From Mytilinidion resinicola (taxonomy: Eukaryota > Ascomycota > Dothideomycetes > Mytilinidiales > Mytilinidiaceae): a DNA stretch of 64,000 nt. Positions 23,115-34,204 of this stretch are shown piece by piece. Where the stretch lies: the NCBI RefSeq assembly GCF_010093595.1, contig NW_022985439.1, forward strand, positions 1,135,713 through 1,199,712, given 5' to 3'. Position numbers and translations under genes: made by a program. The notes beneath the pieces were generated by a model. It worked only from the letters and a program-made list of their open reading frames with translations. It did not search any database and had not been told where the DNA came from. The first letter of the stretch is position 1; each line of letters opens with the position of its first letter.

Positions 23115-23375
23115 ATGATGTACTTCTTGGTATTCGCGACCCTCATCTTCTCCACGCCTGCCTACCTGGTGTGTGATCTAGCAAACTGCCAACTGACAGC
23201 TGTCACTATCTCCAGCACGGATGACTGCATCGCGTCCCTGAACCATAGTATTTTCCTCAGGAGCAACGGCGTACAGCTCACCAGAGCAAACCCCCGGCAC
23301 GAGACCCCGCATCCCCGTATTACTAGGCTCAACACCTCTCCATCCTCGGGATGGAGAAGCCCCAACTTGCGGTGA
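23115..23375 (+). CDS. Possible short secreted peptide, doubtful
   Basis: An ATG-initiated stretch of 86 codons beginning MMYFLVFATLIFSTPAYL, which looks like a signal peptide, followed by a short region with three Cys and a Pro/Arg-rich tail. There is no family resemblance. It is the end of a longer frame without other support, and a GT...CAG pair inside could be an intron. It may be spurious. Confidence 0.2.
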   Translation: MMYFLVFATLIFSTPAYLVCDLANCQLTAVTISSTDDCIASLNHSIFLRSNGVQLTRANPRHETPHPRITRLNTSPSSGWRSPNLR

Positions 23376-24045
23376 TTGGCTGTCTGTATGCCGGCAGCTC
23401 GACAACTATCACCCGGGCGTGCTTCCCAAGCTTCTTTAAGAGGATCAGCACCAGCCACGGAACCAACCACTCGTCTCCCGGAAGCTGATGGTCCCCAGAG
23501 CCAACTCCAGGATCAACCTCGCATCTAGAGTGTTCTAATGCAAACATCAATCACTGGAACCCACCGTCCGTGTAAGACGATCCCCGACCTGCATGGCACT
23601 TCAAGCTACGCGATTACCGCTGGCACTCGCCTTCAACCTACCATTACCCGGTCAGGCCTCCTCTGACTCAATGGCATTGACAATATGCATAGAGACCGCC
23701 GTCATTGGATGCTGCGATTTTCCATGTCACCACCTGACCAGGAAAGACCTGTTTGTCTATCGGTTTCAAGGCATCCGCTACTCATTCAGCCCTCTAGAGA
23801 AGTCGACTTACAAATCGCCTCATAGCAATCATGCCGCTCTAGACGGCCGGTTTCTCTCCGCGTCTTACTTGACCGTCAGCACTTGAGTTGCTCTCTTATT
23901 AAGGATCTAGAACTCTTTCGCCCGCACTATAGTCAAAGCGGTGCAATCTATCACCAGCCTCCAGGGACCTTAATGTGATTTCTACTAACGACGGGATGAC
24001 ACTTGTGCAATAAAGCAATTGACTTGCTCTCTAGACACTGGTCAC

Positions 24046-24360
24046 CGATGCCTAAAGGAACGGGTACTGATGCGGTTGATAGATGAGACTACACGGGTAG
24101 GACTAGCTTACTTTCGGTGAAGTCCTTTGGTGTCTGGCAAGACTACGTTTTAAGAGCCATTTTTTGAAACTCCCATGATTCACCGTTTTACACGTATGAT
24201 ATTTTGGCGGTCGACACAAAAGGGATGCGGTCGACGGATGAGACGACGCGGAAGAGCTACCGATACCCGAAGGTGCTGCTGCTGTAGTGGACAAATAAGA
24301 CAGCAAATGAGGGATCCACGCCTAAAGTAATGAGTGTTGATGCGATCGATAGATGAGACT
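24046..24360 (+). repeat. Degenerate dispersed repeat (two full, one partial copy)
   Basis: Blocks at 24046-24090 and 24316-24360 share CCTAAAG, GRGTRYTGATGCG and GATAGATGAGACT in order, 270 bases apart. A shorter related block (GATGCGGTCGACGGATGAGA) lies at about 24224-24243. The origin is unknown; they may be remains of an older repeat. Confidence 0.5.
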
Positions 24361-25064
24361 TGCGTTGTTAATTTTGGATATATGAATAGCGCAAGGTTTA
24401 AACAAGAACAGTAATCTCCCATCGTCCTGTAGAATGCTTTGAGCATCCTATCTACGGGGGCCACATGCACGTTAGACCCAAAAGATGTTCTACGTGATGT
24501 CAACATTATACGTTTCTAGTTCCTTAACTCCTCACTTAAATTCCTAATCTACGTCTTACACTTCCCAAAGTCGTTCAGAGACACAATGAATAGAGCAACA
24601 CCGGTGTCGCCTTATCACCTACTTCATTTGGACATCACGTGATGGCGCCAAGATCTCGCGACCTCCGAGCTTCTTTCTGTCTTGAAATGTTCTCGAATCA
24701 ACAGCATCACCTACAAGGGTATGAGTTGGGAAGTTTGATTCCATTGCATTATTATGTAAGTGAACGTCTTCTATTACTCCTGACAAGTGCACCCAGTACG
24801 ACAAACACGTCAATAAAGACTCGGTCGGACGTCCTTATCGGTTTTAAATCTGCATATCACCTTTTTCCTTTTGTCATCGTTCTTCCGCAAAAGGGGCCGA
24901 CTCTTCTTTTGTGGTATTACAGCATTCATCTTCGTCTCTCGTGTACTGCTATCTCTTCTTCTATTACATGTGATCCATGCCTGAAATAAGTTATCTCACC
25001 ATGAAATCTCCTTCTTGTCCTAGCCCTGCAGAAGACCCAGCTGACTCGATCATGTGATAATAGC

Positions 25065-26611
25065 ATGATCGCCCTTGACCCTATTCTGAAGAAGGCATAT
25101 TGGTCATTAGCCAGTCTTGGAGGCATATACGCGGTTTTCATCATCGCCCTGCTCAATCCATGGATACAGCACCAGTATGTCCATTATCAGTGTCATCAAA
25201 CTAGAGACTGTGCTAATGCCTACTTCAGCGCGCTTTATGCGCATAAGATCCATAGCGGCTTCTGGCACGACCTCAACCAACCAGAATCATTTGGATTTGC
25301 TAGTAAGGAGCCGCACCACAACCCTTTACCTAGGGACATAGGCTGATAAAGCACCAGGAAACCAGATCACCCCCTTCAATCTGTCGACGCCTGATGGAGA
25401 GACTCTCTATTGCTGGCATATATTGCCAATAGATGCATACGCTGCCCATGAACGAGAGATCACCAGAGCACCAGGCGGGCCGGCAGACAACTTCACCACC
25501 ACTGTTGGCTACAAGCTCCTCAAAGAAGACCCAGAGAGCCGTATCGTCATCAACTGTAAGTTACTACACATACCTCTCATTTCAGCATCAGCCAGCTAAC
25601 CTTCACCCCCTAGTCCACGGTGTAAGCCCCACCTTCATACTACCTGTACCCCTTTTTCCACCCCAACTAACCTTCTCACTCCCAGAACGCCGGCCACCTC
25701 GCCCAAGGCTGGCGCACTTCAACTTACAGCGCCCTCGCCTCCCTCCCCCACACGCACACCCTCGCCTGCGACTACCGCGGCTTCGGCTTCTCCACCGGCC
25801 GCCCCTCAGAACCCGGCATCCTCACAGACAGCATCGCCCTCACCCACTACGCCCTCACGTCCCTCGCGCAGCCAGCCTCACGCACTGTCCTCCTTGGCCA
25901 ATCCCTCGGCACATCCGTAGCAGCCGGCGTGGCGCTGCACTTCTCCTCCCCCTCCACCCTCGAGCTCCCCTTTTCCGTGACCAGGCCGGCGGAAACGCTC
26001 CCGCCGCAGTCGTTTGCTGGCATCGTGCTGATTGCGTCCTTCCCGTCGCTGCCGGAGCTACTCACGTCGTATCGAATTCGCGGCGTGCTGCCTATCCTCG
26101 CACCGCTAAGGCCGTACCCGAGAATCGGGAAATACGTAGAAAAGTGGATCGTGGATACGTGGCCGACTGCTGCGCGGCTGACGGCGCTGGTGGCGGCTGC
26201 GAAGGAGGAGAAGCTGGGGCTGCGGTTGTCGGTGTTGCATGCGCGGGATGATCCGGATATCAACTGGAAGCTCGGCGAGAAGGTGTTTGAGGCTTTGGAG
26301 AAGGAGATGCTGAGAGGCGGGCAGGTAGCGCAGACGGAGGAGCGGCGGAGCGTGATAGGGGTTGATCGGGTGAGTAGGGGCGCGTTTGTGTATCGTGCGG
26401 TGGAGGATGTGGTGGTGGGTGGGGCGGATGAGGAGGGCGCTGGAGGCAGGGGGAGGTTTGTGGAGCTGGAGATTGTGAGGTATGGAGGTGAGTCTATTGG
26501 GTGTATATCTCTTTTGTCTTCCTGACAATTAACACACTCACAGGACACAACCGTGTGGTGACGTACACGCCCGTCATGCTTGCCGTCAAGAGAGCTTTCG
26601 CATCTGTCTAG
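25065..26611 (+). CDS. Membrane-anchored alpha/beta hydrolase (ABHD12/BEM46-like)
   Basis: Six exons: 25065..25174, 25229..25302, 25352..25555, 25614..25621, 25686..26487, 26544..26611; 421 residues. Exon 4 is only 8 nt (TCCACGGT) and completes the oxyanion-hole motif as VINF-HG-NAGHLAQGW. Introns are 49-64 nt. An N-terminal hydrophobic segment (about residues 15-33, LGGIYAVFIIALL) suggests a membrane anchor. Next come ALYAHKIHSGFWHDL, the CDYRGFGFSTG strand and the nucleophile elbow GQSLGTS. The likely acid is Asp in LHARDDPDINW, and the catalytic His lies in YGGHNRVV, split by the last intron. The family hydrolyses lipid or ester substrates; the actual substrate is unknown. Confidence 0.85.
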
Positions 26612-27245
26612 ACGACGCGCTGAATTCGACCTCCATCTTTGATATCAATATCGCGAGCCTGGAAATCAGCCTATCGAAGGCCCCCAGCCTATCTTAGACC
26701 TTAGACTCGTATTACCATAGACCTTGCACCTGGTTCTCACCTTGTAGATAATCACATTCCGATTTGAAGTCCAGTTCCCCTGTCTTTTGACTGTAACCCA
26801 ATAGCCAACTCCAGGAGTCAAGCTAGCTCTCGGGTACACTTTGATGCATTGAATTTTCTGACGCTTTCGAAATTCGACCCTTTTCAGAGTGTCTGAGACT
26901 TGCCTTATATGGACTAGAATGAAGGCACTCCCACGGCCAATTAGTTCTAGCCCTACACAACAGCGCAGGATATCAAGAGTCGAGTCCATAAGATTGTCTA
27001 CAATATATTTATACACCCATCCCCATCCCATTAATAACCCAACAAACACCCAACCCCGGCCCCTCTAAATGCAGCCCGACAGCGCTCTCAAGCCCAGAGA
27101 ATAGCTTTAAACCCACCTCTCTCTTTTTTTTTTTACACATGCTCCTTCGGCTTCCGCCAGTCCATCAGCATATCGGCAACCCAATTCCCAAACCTACAAA
27201 GACAGTGCTCAAAAACCCCCTCGCTTTTACTTCTCCAACGCCCAT
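26612..27245. other. Convergent intergenic region
   Basis: About 630 bp between the 3' ends of the hydrolase and the mitochondrial EF-G. It contains a run of T (27123-27134) and AT-rich sequence. No gene or repeat is seen; both 3' UTRs probably lie here. Confidence 0.6.
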
Positions 27246-29992
27246 CTACTTATTCCTCTCCTTCTGCGCCTTCTCATACTTCGTGATCAACTCTCGCTGC
27301 AGCTGCGGCGGCGCCGGGTTGTAATGGCTAAACTCCATGCTGAACTCGCCCTTGCCCTGCGTCGCCGCCCGCAGCTGCGACGAGAACCCAAACATGCTGT
27401 TCAAACTGCAGTCGGCGTAGAGCGTGAAATCCTCGGGGCCGATCTCCGTATCATTAATCACCGCGTTACGCTTATTCAACAAGCCGACGATGTTTCCTTG
27501 GAACTCGTTGGGGGCCGTGATGGTGGTTTTCATAAGGGGTTCGAGGACTTGAGGTTTGGCGGCCAAGAAGGCTTTCCGGAAGGCTTGTTGGGTGGCCATC
27601 TTGAAGGCCATTTCGGAGGAATCGGTCATGTGCGTTGCGCCGTCGTTGATGATCATGCTGGTGCCCAGCACGCGGTGGCCGAGCATAGGGCCGTTGCGAC
27701 AGGACAGGTCGAAACCTTTCTCGCAGGCGTACAAGAACTTCTCTGAGATCGTGCCTCCGACGATGCGGTCCTCGAATTTGTTTTCGGCGAGCGATTCGGA
27801 AGGCTCCATGAAGCCGACGACGCGAGCAAAGTCACCCGCGCCACCGGTTTGCTTCTTGAGCGTGTGGTCGAACTTGACGTGCTCGGTGACGGTCTCGCGG
27901 TAGGCGACTTGCGGCTGGCCGGTTTCGCATTCGACTTTGTACTCGCGGCGCATGCGCTCGACGTAGATGTCGAGATGGAGTTCGCCCATGCCGGAGATGA
28001 TGGTTTCCTGGCTTTCGGGGTCGACGTGGACGCGGAAGGTGGGATCCTCGCGCTGGAAGCGGTTCATGGCTTTGGAGAAGTTGGGGGTGTCTTTGGTGTT
28101 CTTGGGCTTGATGGAGAGAGAGATGACGGGTTCGGGGACGAACATCGATGACTACAAATATTAGCATCTGAAATGACGTCCCTAGGTAGATCAACGCTTA
28201 CCATAGAGTATCCTAGTTGGCCATCAGTGAAGGTATCACCAGACGCGCAATCGACACCAAACACAGCGCAGATTTCTCCTGCACCAATCTCCTGCACCTC
28301 CTCCATATCATTCGAATGCATGCGGACAATCTTCGGGATCTTGACCTTCTTGTCTGACCTGGCGTTGAACACCATCATGCCCTTCTTCAATGTTCCTTGG
28401 TATACTCGGATATACGTCAACTGTCCGAAATTGCTTTCTTCTAGCTTGAACGCCAATCCCACAAACGGCAGCGAGTTGTACGAGACCAGCTTCACTGGCG
28501 CTTCCTTTTGCCGCCTATCCAAAGCCATATTCTCAACCTCCGCGGGATTTGGGAGATAATCGCAGACACCATCCAGCATAGGTTGGACCGACTTATCCGC
28601 CAACGCTGACCCCATCATCACGGGACTGAATTTGAGCGCAATAGTCGCGCGCCGGATAGCAGCCTTAATCTGCTCGTTGGTCGGTTCTCTCTCATCGAGG
28701 AAAATCTCCGCGATTTCATCGTCCACGTCAGCCAGCGTCTCGATGAGCTTCGCCCTCTTTTCGTTCGCCAGCTCCACCAGATCTGGAGGAATCACATCTG
28801 TCTCCACGATCTGCTCTCCCTTTGGTCCCTCGTTGTAAATAGCTTTCATCCTAATCAGGTCGACCACACCCAAGAACCCATCTTCACGGCCAATGGGCAC
28901 CTGAACTGCCGCAGCCGGTATCCTGAGCTTGTGGTTGATTTGTTCGACCGCCTTCCACGGGTTCGCGCCCATGCGGTCCATCTTGTTGATAAAAGATATC
29001 CGGGGCACATTGTACCTCTTCATCTGCCTATCCACGGTGATACTTTGACTCTGCACACCAGAGACGGCGCAAAGAATCATGACAGCGCCATCCAGCACCC
29101 GCAAAGCTCTCTCCACCTCAATCGTAAAGTCGATATGTCCAGGCGTATCGATCAGATTTATGTGGTATTTCTCCTCCTTGCCGTTTTCCTTCTTGATCCA
29201 GTCGCAGAACGTCGCCGCCGATTGAATGGTGATACCCTTCTCACGCTCAAGGTCCATACTATCCATCTTGGCTCCCACGGCATCTTTTCCGCGAACTTCG
29301 TGAATCGAGTTGATGCGGCCGGTGTAGTAGAGGACGCGTTCCGTTGCCGTGGTTTTGCCCGAGTCGATGTGTGCCTGTCAAATCAAACCTGTCAGCTATG
29401 TGTTCTGACCTGCGTGCATCAAAATACCTTGGGGGCCTCAAGCAGTGGCAAGTGAGTGTACGCAGACTCTGGCCCAACGACCCCAATCCAACACGATAAG
29501 AGCTCCACATACCGCAATCCCAATATTCCTAACCCTCCTCAACCTCGTCGACTCCAACGGATCCAAATTCTCTATAATCGTCGATTGCGATAGGGTAGTA
29601 GGATCCGCAATGGCTTGATCAAGCCTATTTATCTCAATTAGCAAACATCCAAACAACCTCTTAAACCAACCCAACCCCGTGCAATAACTCCCCTAAATCC
29701 CCGGCTCCCCCTCCTCCATCTCTTAAACCCCCTCTTCAATCCACCACACAAAAGACACAGACAGAAAAGCAACTCACACCGCAGCCGCCGCCCCACTCTG
29801 CCACCGCCTCTGCCCGGTCCCCACACTCCTACTCCTCCACGCCTCCAACCCCCCCTCGCTACCATCCCCTCTCCACCTCGTCGTCGTCGTCGCCACACAG
29901 CTGTACGCACCTCGCGCGCCCCCAAGGCTCTGCGTCGTCCTCACGCCACACCGCAGCGAGCCCATCGCGCGGACGAGCCCATTGACCCTCAT
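27246..29992 (-). CDS. mef1: Mitochondrial elongation factor G (EF-G1)
   Basis: Four exons on the minus strand: 29992..29778, 29624..29513, 29374..28202, 28151..27246; 801 residues. Introns are 153, 138 and 50 nt. Junctions read [28 protein letters not shown] and [12 protein letters not shown]. The factor is a GTPase that translocates mitochondrial ribosomes. The G-domain motifs are present: P-loop AHIDSGKTT, the [12 protein letters not shown] switch, DTPGHIDF and NKMDRMGA. Domains II-V follow, with [13 protein letters not shown] early and the EF-G-typical [24 protein letters not shown] and [17 protein letters not shown] late. The first exon is rich in Arg/Ser/Ala with few acidic residues, as expected of a mitochondrial presequence. 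Confidence 0.95.
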
Positions 29993-30691
29993 CGTGAACC
30001 CGCAAAACGACTGTCAAATGAACACAGTCGCAAGGAAAGAAGGAAACAAAAAAACCGCGGGCTGCGAGGAATTGGATGGGAACGACGGTGACGGGGTCGT
30101 CGCGCATTCGAAAAAAAGGTTTAGGGTTGCGAGTCGGGGGTCCGGAGATTTGCGGGGCGCACGTGACGAGCCAGCCTCGGAAGAGAAACACATACTCAGG
30201 GGCGGGGTGAAAGCGGATTTTATTCTCACTTAGAGCAACTTCAAAAGGGATTCAAATCACAAGATTATGTCGGGGGGCTTAATACACTAAAGCTAATTTC
30301 AAAGTTGGGTGCATTCTACCCATCCCGTCGCCAAATCCACAGGGTACCAAATACAAGCAATCCGTTACCTGTATCCAACCATACAGGCTAGGTAAGATAC
30401 AAGGATGAGCTTAGTGCAACGATTTTTGTGTGAAAAAAGCCAACCAAACCGCGCTGCGCACGCCGCGCCCACAAGCAATACCGGGTACAACCACCACCTG
30501 TTTAGCACCACCTCTAGCGAAGGAAGAGGGTTACGGTTAGTTTGACAAAGAACAATAGACTCGGCTCCTGCAATGCTGGGCAGTCCTACACTCCGGGGCT
30601 CAGAACGCTTGGAAGACAGGGGGAAATAGTGATAGAGGGGAGACATTGGTTGCGAGAATGGTCCCAAAAGGGGGAGACGGGGATGGCACGA
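29993..30691. other. Intergenic, MEF1 promoter side
   Basis: About 700 bp between the MEF1 start and the 3' end of the PAEA-repeat gene, both on the minus strand. It holds an A-rich stretch near 30040 and a CACGTGAC E-box-like motif at about 30160. No gene is supported. Confidence 0.5.
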
Positions 30692-32941
30692 TTAGCGAAT
30701 GGTCTGGCCTTCGAAGTTGGGGGTCTGCAGTATATCCGCCGGTGCAGCTTCGGTCTGTTCGAGTGGTGTAGACTCACGAGCAGGCTCTTCGTGGGCAGCG
30801 GTCGCGTCCGCATCGTCGACAGCAGCTGGTCCGCCGTGTTCGGCTTCGTCCTCATGGTGCCCGTCGCTTCCATTGGTCGTGACAGCATCCTTCGCCTTGG
30901 CTGCGCCGTCTGCCAACTTCCTCTTTCCCTTAGCTACCAGACCCTCATGTCCTGTCTTAGGCTTGACATGAGCAGCAGTCTTTCGAGGTGGAGAGTTGAC
31001 CTTCTCGTGAGTCTTGCTGGCAGAACTGGCAGTTGGCCTCATCATCCTTGCCAAGAATCCCTCATCGGGTCCCTTCAGGGACTGCCTTGAGTCCGGACGC
31101 GCCGGGAGGGATACGCGTGATGTCTGCTTTCGCACCGCGGCAGCAGGCTTTGGTGGAGCCCGAGCGATGGTCGAAGGCCGGCGGGTGAGAGTCTGGGGTG
31201 CTGATCCGTCCTCAACCTTGGCTGCAAATGATGCAGTAGGAGCAGTCAATTGAGCTGGCAGTTTAACCGGGCGGGTTGGCGACTTTGGTCGTGGCTTCTT
31301 GAACGGAGGCGTTGACGCTGTTGCGTCCTTGGCCGGCGCTTTGGCCTTGCTCACTGTTGGGGCGCTAGCAGTGGCCGTTGATGTGCGTTTTGGTTGGGCT
31401 GCAGGTGCCTTCGCCTTTGAAGCTGAGGGAGCGGCTTGCTTCGGTGTGATAGGCGTCCTCGGAGCCTTATGCTGAGCTGGCGACTTTGGAAGTGGGTTGC
31501 TCTTGGAAGCCGTGGCCTTGGTAGTGTCCTTGGTGGAGATCGCAGAAGGTTTGGTGGCTGAGCCCTTAGCTGGAGCTTTCCCTGAAGCAGGAGCATGGCT
31601 TGAGGCGCCATTGACCTTGGTTTTTGGATGTGTTGCCCCAGCCGATGATGCTGCGGCTGCCTTGGGTTTGGGCTCCTCAGAGACAGCTTCTGGTGGCTTT
31701 GGTGCCTCAGTCGGTGCCTCAACGGGTGCTTCAGCGGGTACCCCAGCGGGTGCTTCAGCGGGTTCCTCAACAGGTGCCTCGACGGGTTCCTCAGTGGGTG
31801 CTTCAGTGAATGCATCAATGAGCGCTTCAGCGGGTGCCTCAGAGGGTGCTTCAGCGGGAGCTTCAGAGGGAGCCTCAGCGGGAGCTTCAGCGGGAGCCTC
31901 AGCGGGAGCTTCAGCGGGAGCCTCAGCGGGAGCCTCAGCGGGAGCCTCAGCGGGAGCTTCAGCGGGAGCCTCAGCGGGAGCCTCAGCGGGTGCTTCAGCG
32001 GGAGCTTCAGTGGGAGCCTTAGTGGGTGCTTCAATGAGCGCCTCAGCGGGAGTCTCAGCGGGAGTCTCAGCGGGAGCCTCTGTGGGTGCCTCAGTGGCTG
32101 CCGGGGGTGGTGACAGCTCACTGCTCGAAGCTGCCGCTTGGTCCTTCGGTTCTGTAGGTACTTTCTCCGGTCCCTTCGCTTCCTCAACTGCTGGTATAGT
32201 CTTCTCTGGAATTGCCTTGGGAACCTGCTTCACTGGCGCCACCTTGGCTGGCCCCAACTTACGCGGTGCCTTCTTGACTGGCGCCTCCTTGGCTGGCGCA
32301 AGGGGCTCTACAACCTTCTCAACAGGCTTCAGTGCTGCCATCAGATCCACAGCCTTGCCCTTCTGTTGTATACCTTCTGGCTCCGGGAAGTCAGACCCCT
32401 TCATTATTGATCCCAAGTTGACCATGTCGCCGGGTGATGTCGGTTCTTGTATCTTTGTCGCCGGTCTCGATGAGGGTCTGCTCTCGACAGCTTGCTCCGG
32501 AATAGTCTCTTCTATCTCCAAGCTCTTCTTGCGATCTTCCTTTTCCTGACTGACCGTCTTCTTAAGCTCTAGCACTGTGTCTGCTTGGTCCTGGCCAAGA
32601 CTAAAGCTTTCGCGTCGATGCGCCGTGGGACTATTGATTCCGTCTGGCGTGCCCTTCACAGCACCAAGCTCCTTCGCTGGAGAGAAAAATCCGGGAGATG
32701 CAAGCCCAGGGGACCCAAGTCCAGGAGACGCAAGCCCACCACTGACACCACTCGGCTCAACAGAGACGAAACTAGCGCGTATCTTGGACCGAGGACGGCC
32801 GTCGAGGTCGGTGTCGCTGGCGAGACTGGAAGCAGCGGGAGAGCGTCCGCGGGGTTCAGGGGAGGAAGGTGCTTTTTGGTTCTCAAACATAGCCCGGAGG
32901 TTGCGAACACCTCCGTTACTGCTGGCGCGATTCGAGGACAT
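30692..32941 (-). CDS. Low-complexity PAEA-repeat protein, function unknown
   Basis: A single exon of 749 residues starting at ATG 32941 (MSSNRASSNGG); the frame is open to 32986 but without an ATG. The N-terminus (GGVRNLRAMFENQ... and SKIRASFVSVEPSG) resembles a module I know from uncharacterised fungal proteins. The middle contains a long APAE/APTE tandem tract (about residues 280-415) and several KxAP/APAK stretches, then Lys/Pro/Ser-rich sequence rich in AKA and PKSP. The C-terminal part contains GFLARMMRPTAS and ends FEGQTIR. No enzyme domain, transmembrane segment or signal peptide is evident. Composition suggests a long disordered, possibly cytoskeletal or chromatin-associated, protein; that is inference. 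Confidence 0.65.
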   Translation of the reverse strand: MSSNRASSNGGVRNLRAMFENQKAPSSPEPRGRSPAASSLASDTDLDGRPRSKIRASFVSVEPSGVSGGLASPGLGSPGLASPGFFSPAKELGAVKGTPDGINSPTAHRRESFSLGQDQADTVLELKKTVSQEKEDRKKSLEIEETIPEQAVESRPSSRPATKIQEPTSPGDMVNLGSIMKGSDFPEPEGIQQKGKAVDLMAALKPVEKVVEPLAPAKEAPVKKAPRKLGPAKVAPVKQVPKAIPEKTIPAVEEAKGPEKVPTEPKDQAAASSSELSPPPAATEAPTEAPAETPAETPAEALIEAPTKAPTEAPAEAPAEAPAEAPAEAPAEAPAEAPAEAPAEAPAEAPAEAPAEAPSEAPAEAPSEAPAEALIDAFTEAPTEEPVEAPVEEPAEAPAGVPAEAPVEAPTEAPKPPEAVSEEPKPKAAAASSAGATHPKTKVNGASSHAPASGKAPAKGSATKPSAISTKDTTKATASKSNPLPKSPAQHKAPRTPITPKQAAPSASKAKAPAAQPKRTSTATASAPTVSKAKAPAKDATASTPPFKKPRPKSPTRPVKLPAQLTAPTASFAAKVEDGSAPQTLTRRPSTIARAPPKPAAAVRKQTSRVSLPARPDSRQSLKGPDEGFLARMMRPTASSASKTHEKVNSPPRKTAAHVKPKTGHEGLVAKGKRKLADGAAKAKDAVTTNGSDGHHEDEAEHGGPAAVDDADATAAHEEPARESTPLEQTEAAPADILQTPNFEGQTIR
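31710..32095 (-). repeat. 12-bp coding minisatellite (APAE tract)
   Basis: In the plus orientation the tract reads as tandem GCGGGAGCCTCA/GCGGGAGCTTCA units, each encoding four residues (APAE type) on the minus strand. The central part, about 31850-32010, is nearly perfect; the edges are diverged (APTE, APVE, ALIE). Confidence 0.85.
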
Positions 32942-34204
32942 GGCTGTAGGGCGGACGCAAGGAGAGGATGTCAGTGGTGTTCTCAATAAGCTATGGGGGA
33001 GGTCTGGATGTTGAGGTCGGTCGGGTGTGCGTGGAATGCTGGTCGAAATTGTGACCGGGATGAGACGAGTTGCTGAAACGCGTCTGGGGTTTGGTGTTTA
33101 TGGGCGGGGCGAGGCTGAGGAAGGGAAGGGTCAACAAACAACTCACAACGATGGTGAATACAGGGCGGTGGGTGTGTTCCCGAGACGGGCCTTGTAGTAT
33201 GCGGCGGTGTGGTGCGTGGGCGAGGACTGGAGCGCAGGCGGAAGTTGGTGAAAGGAGATGCGGTGGCCCGCCTGGAGATCGGATCGGGACGCGCTCCTTG
33301 CCAAGAACAATTCCCGACAGCAACGCACTGCAAAACACGGCAGCAGAGATGCGGAAGTCGGCACTTATAGTCACTCAGAGCGAGAACGAAGCAGCGTTCA
33401 ATTGAGAGTTATTGCTGCGGCCATTGGAGCCTAGGAGACTTGCCGGGGGAATATTGATTCACGTCGCCAGCCAATCAGAGGCCTCAGCACAGCAGTCACT
33501 TCCGAGGGTTCGAACACGGATAGGCTCCCAAATTCAACTCTGGTAATTTGACGTCTCCAGCCACTCGGAAATGAACTAGCGGAGAGCCTCCCGGTTGCGA
33601 TTCTCGAAGGCGGAGGGGCTGATAAAGTATTCGTATGCACGTGATCTAATCGACTTGTATTTAAACCAATTGCCTTTAGGATGAAATGCTTCGTTTTAGA
33701 GATCAATTCCGCCTTGGACACTCTAAAACGCCTGTCCTGAGTCAGTGGACGTATCCGCCGCTCCCATAAAAGGGTATCATGATCACACGGCTTCAGCGTC
33801 TCGAAAAGGGTGTGAAAGAGAGCCGATTGCAGCTTCTCTAGCAAACTCCTGATTACCAGCGACCATTTTCGCGGGAGCCCATTGGCGGGAGGAAGCTGAT
33901 ATGTGGGAAGAAGTGGCCTATTCGGCCATATCCAACTCAGTGCAAGCGATGATAAGGTTGAGTGTGAGCATGGAGATTTTGACGTAAGTAAGTCAGTCTG
34001 TGCGGAGAACGTTGTAGAACTTATAGCCAGTGGCTCGGAGCGCGCACTGGAGACCATCCCTGGAACACTCGGATAACTTCCGTGCTATCGAACTCGACCG
34101 CGGCGCGTGTCTGTCAGGGTCCTTATGAGATTGGGTTGGCTCGTGCATGGCTAAACCATGGCTCATTTATCTCGACTTTCCATCAGGGTCCCATGTTCAA
34201 CCAT
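32942..34204. other. Intergenic; promoter of PAEA-repeat gene
   Basis: About 1.26 kb. It contains one ATG-initiated minus-strand frame (see 33431-34057) of doubtful status. The rest is unremarkable. Confidence 0.5.
33431..34057 (-). CDS. Doubtful open reading frame, 208 residues
   Basis: ATG-initiated on the minus strand, intronless, 208 residues, rich in Ser/Arg/Leu. I recognise no domain, signal or membrane segment. It lies in the spacer upstream of the PAEA-repeat gene. It could be chance, because codon use does not look strongly biased. Listed so that it is not lost. Confidence 0.2.
   Translation of the reverse strand: MVSSARSEPLAISSTTFSAQTDLLTSKSPCSHSTLSSLALSWIWPNRPLLPTYQLPPANGLPRKWSLVIRSLLEKLQSALFHTLFETLKPCDHDTLLWERRIRPLTQDRRFRVSKAELISKTKHFILKAIGLNTSRLDHVHTNTLSAPPPSRIATGRLSASSFPSGWRRQITRVEFGSLSVFEPSEVTAVLRPLIGWRRESIFPRQVS

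Larger units (their letters stand above)
22069..25064. other. Gene-poor spacer with degenerate repeats
   Basis: About 3 kb. A long plus-strand frame (22404-23375) has no recognised domain. Its last part contains a possible short secreted peptide (see 23115-23375). From about 23550 the DNA is AT-richer and holds a degenerate repeat (24046-24360). An ATCACGTGAT palindrome lies at about 24634. I see no firmly supported gene. Confidence 0.5.

Noticed and set aside
22404..23375. 323-codon plus-strand frame
   Set aside because: Composition looks random and it begins over the 5' side of the Sec7 gene; only its end has a possible signal peptide.
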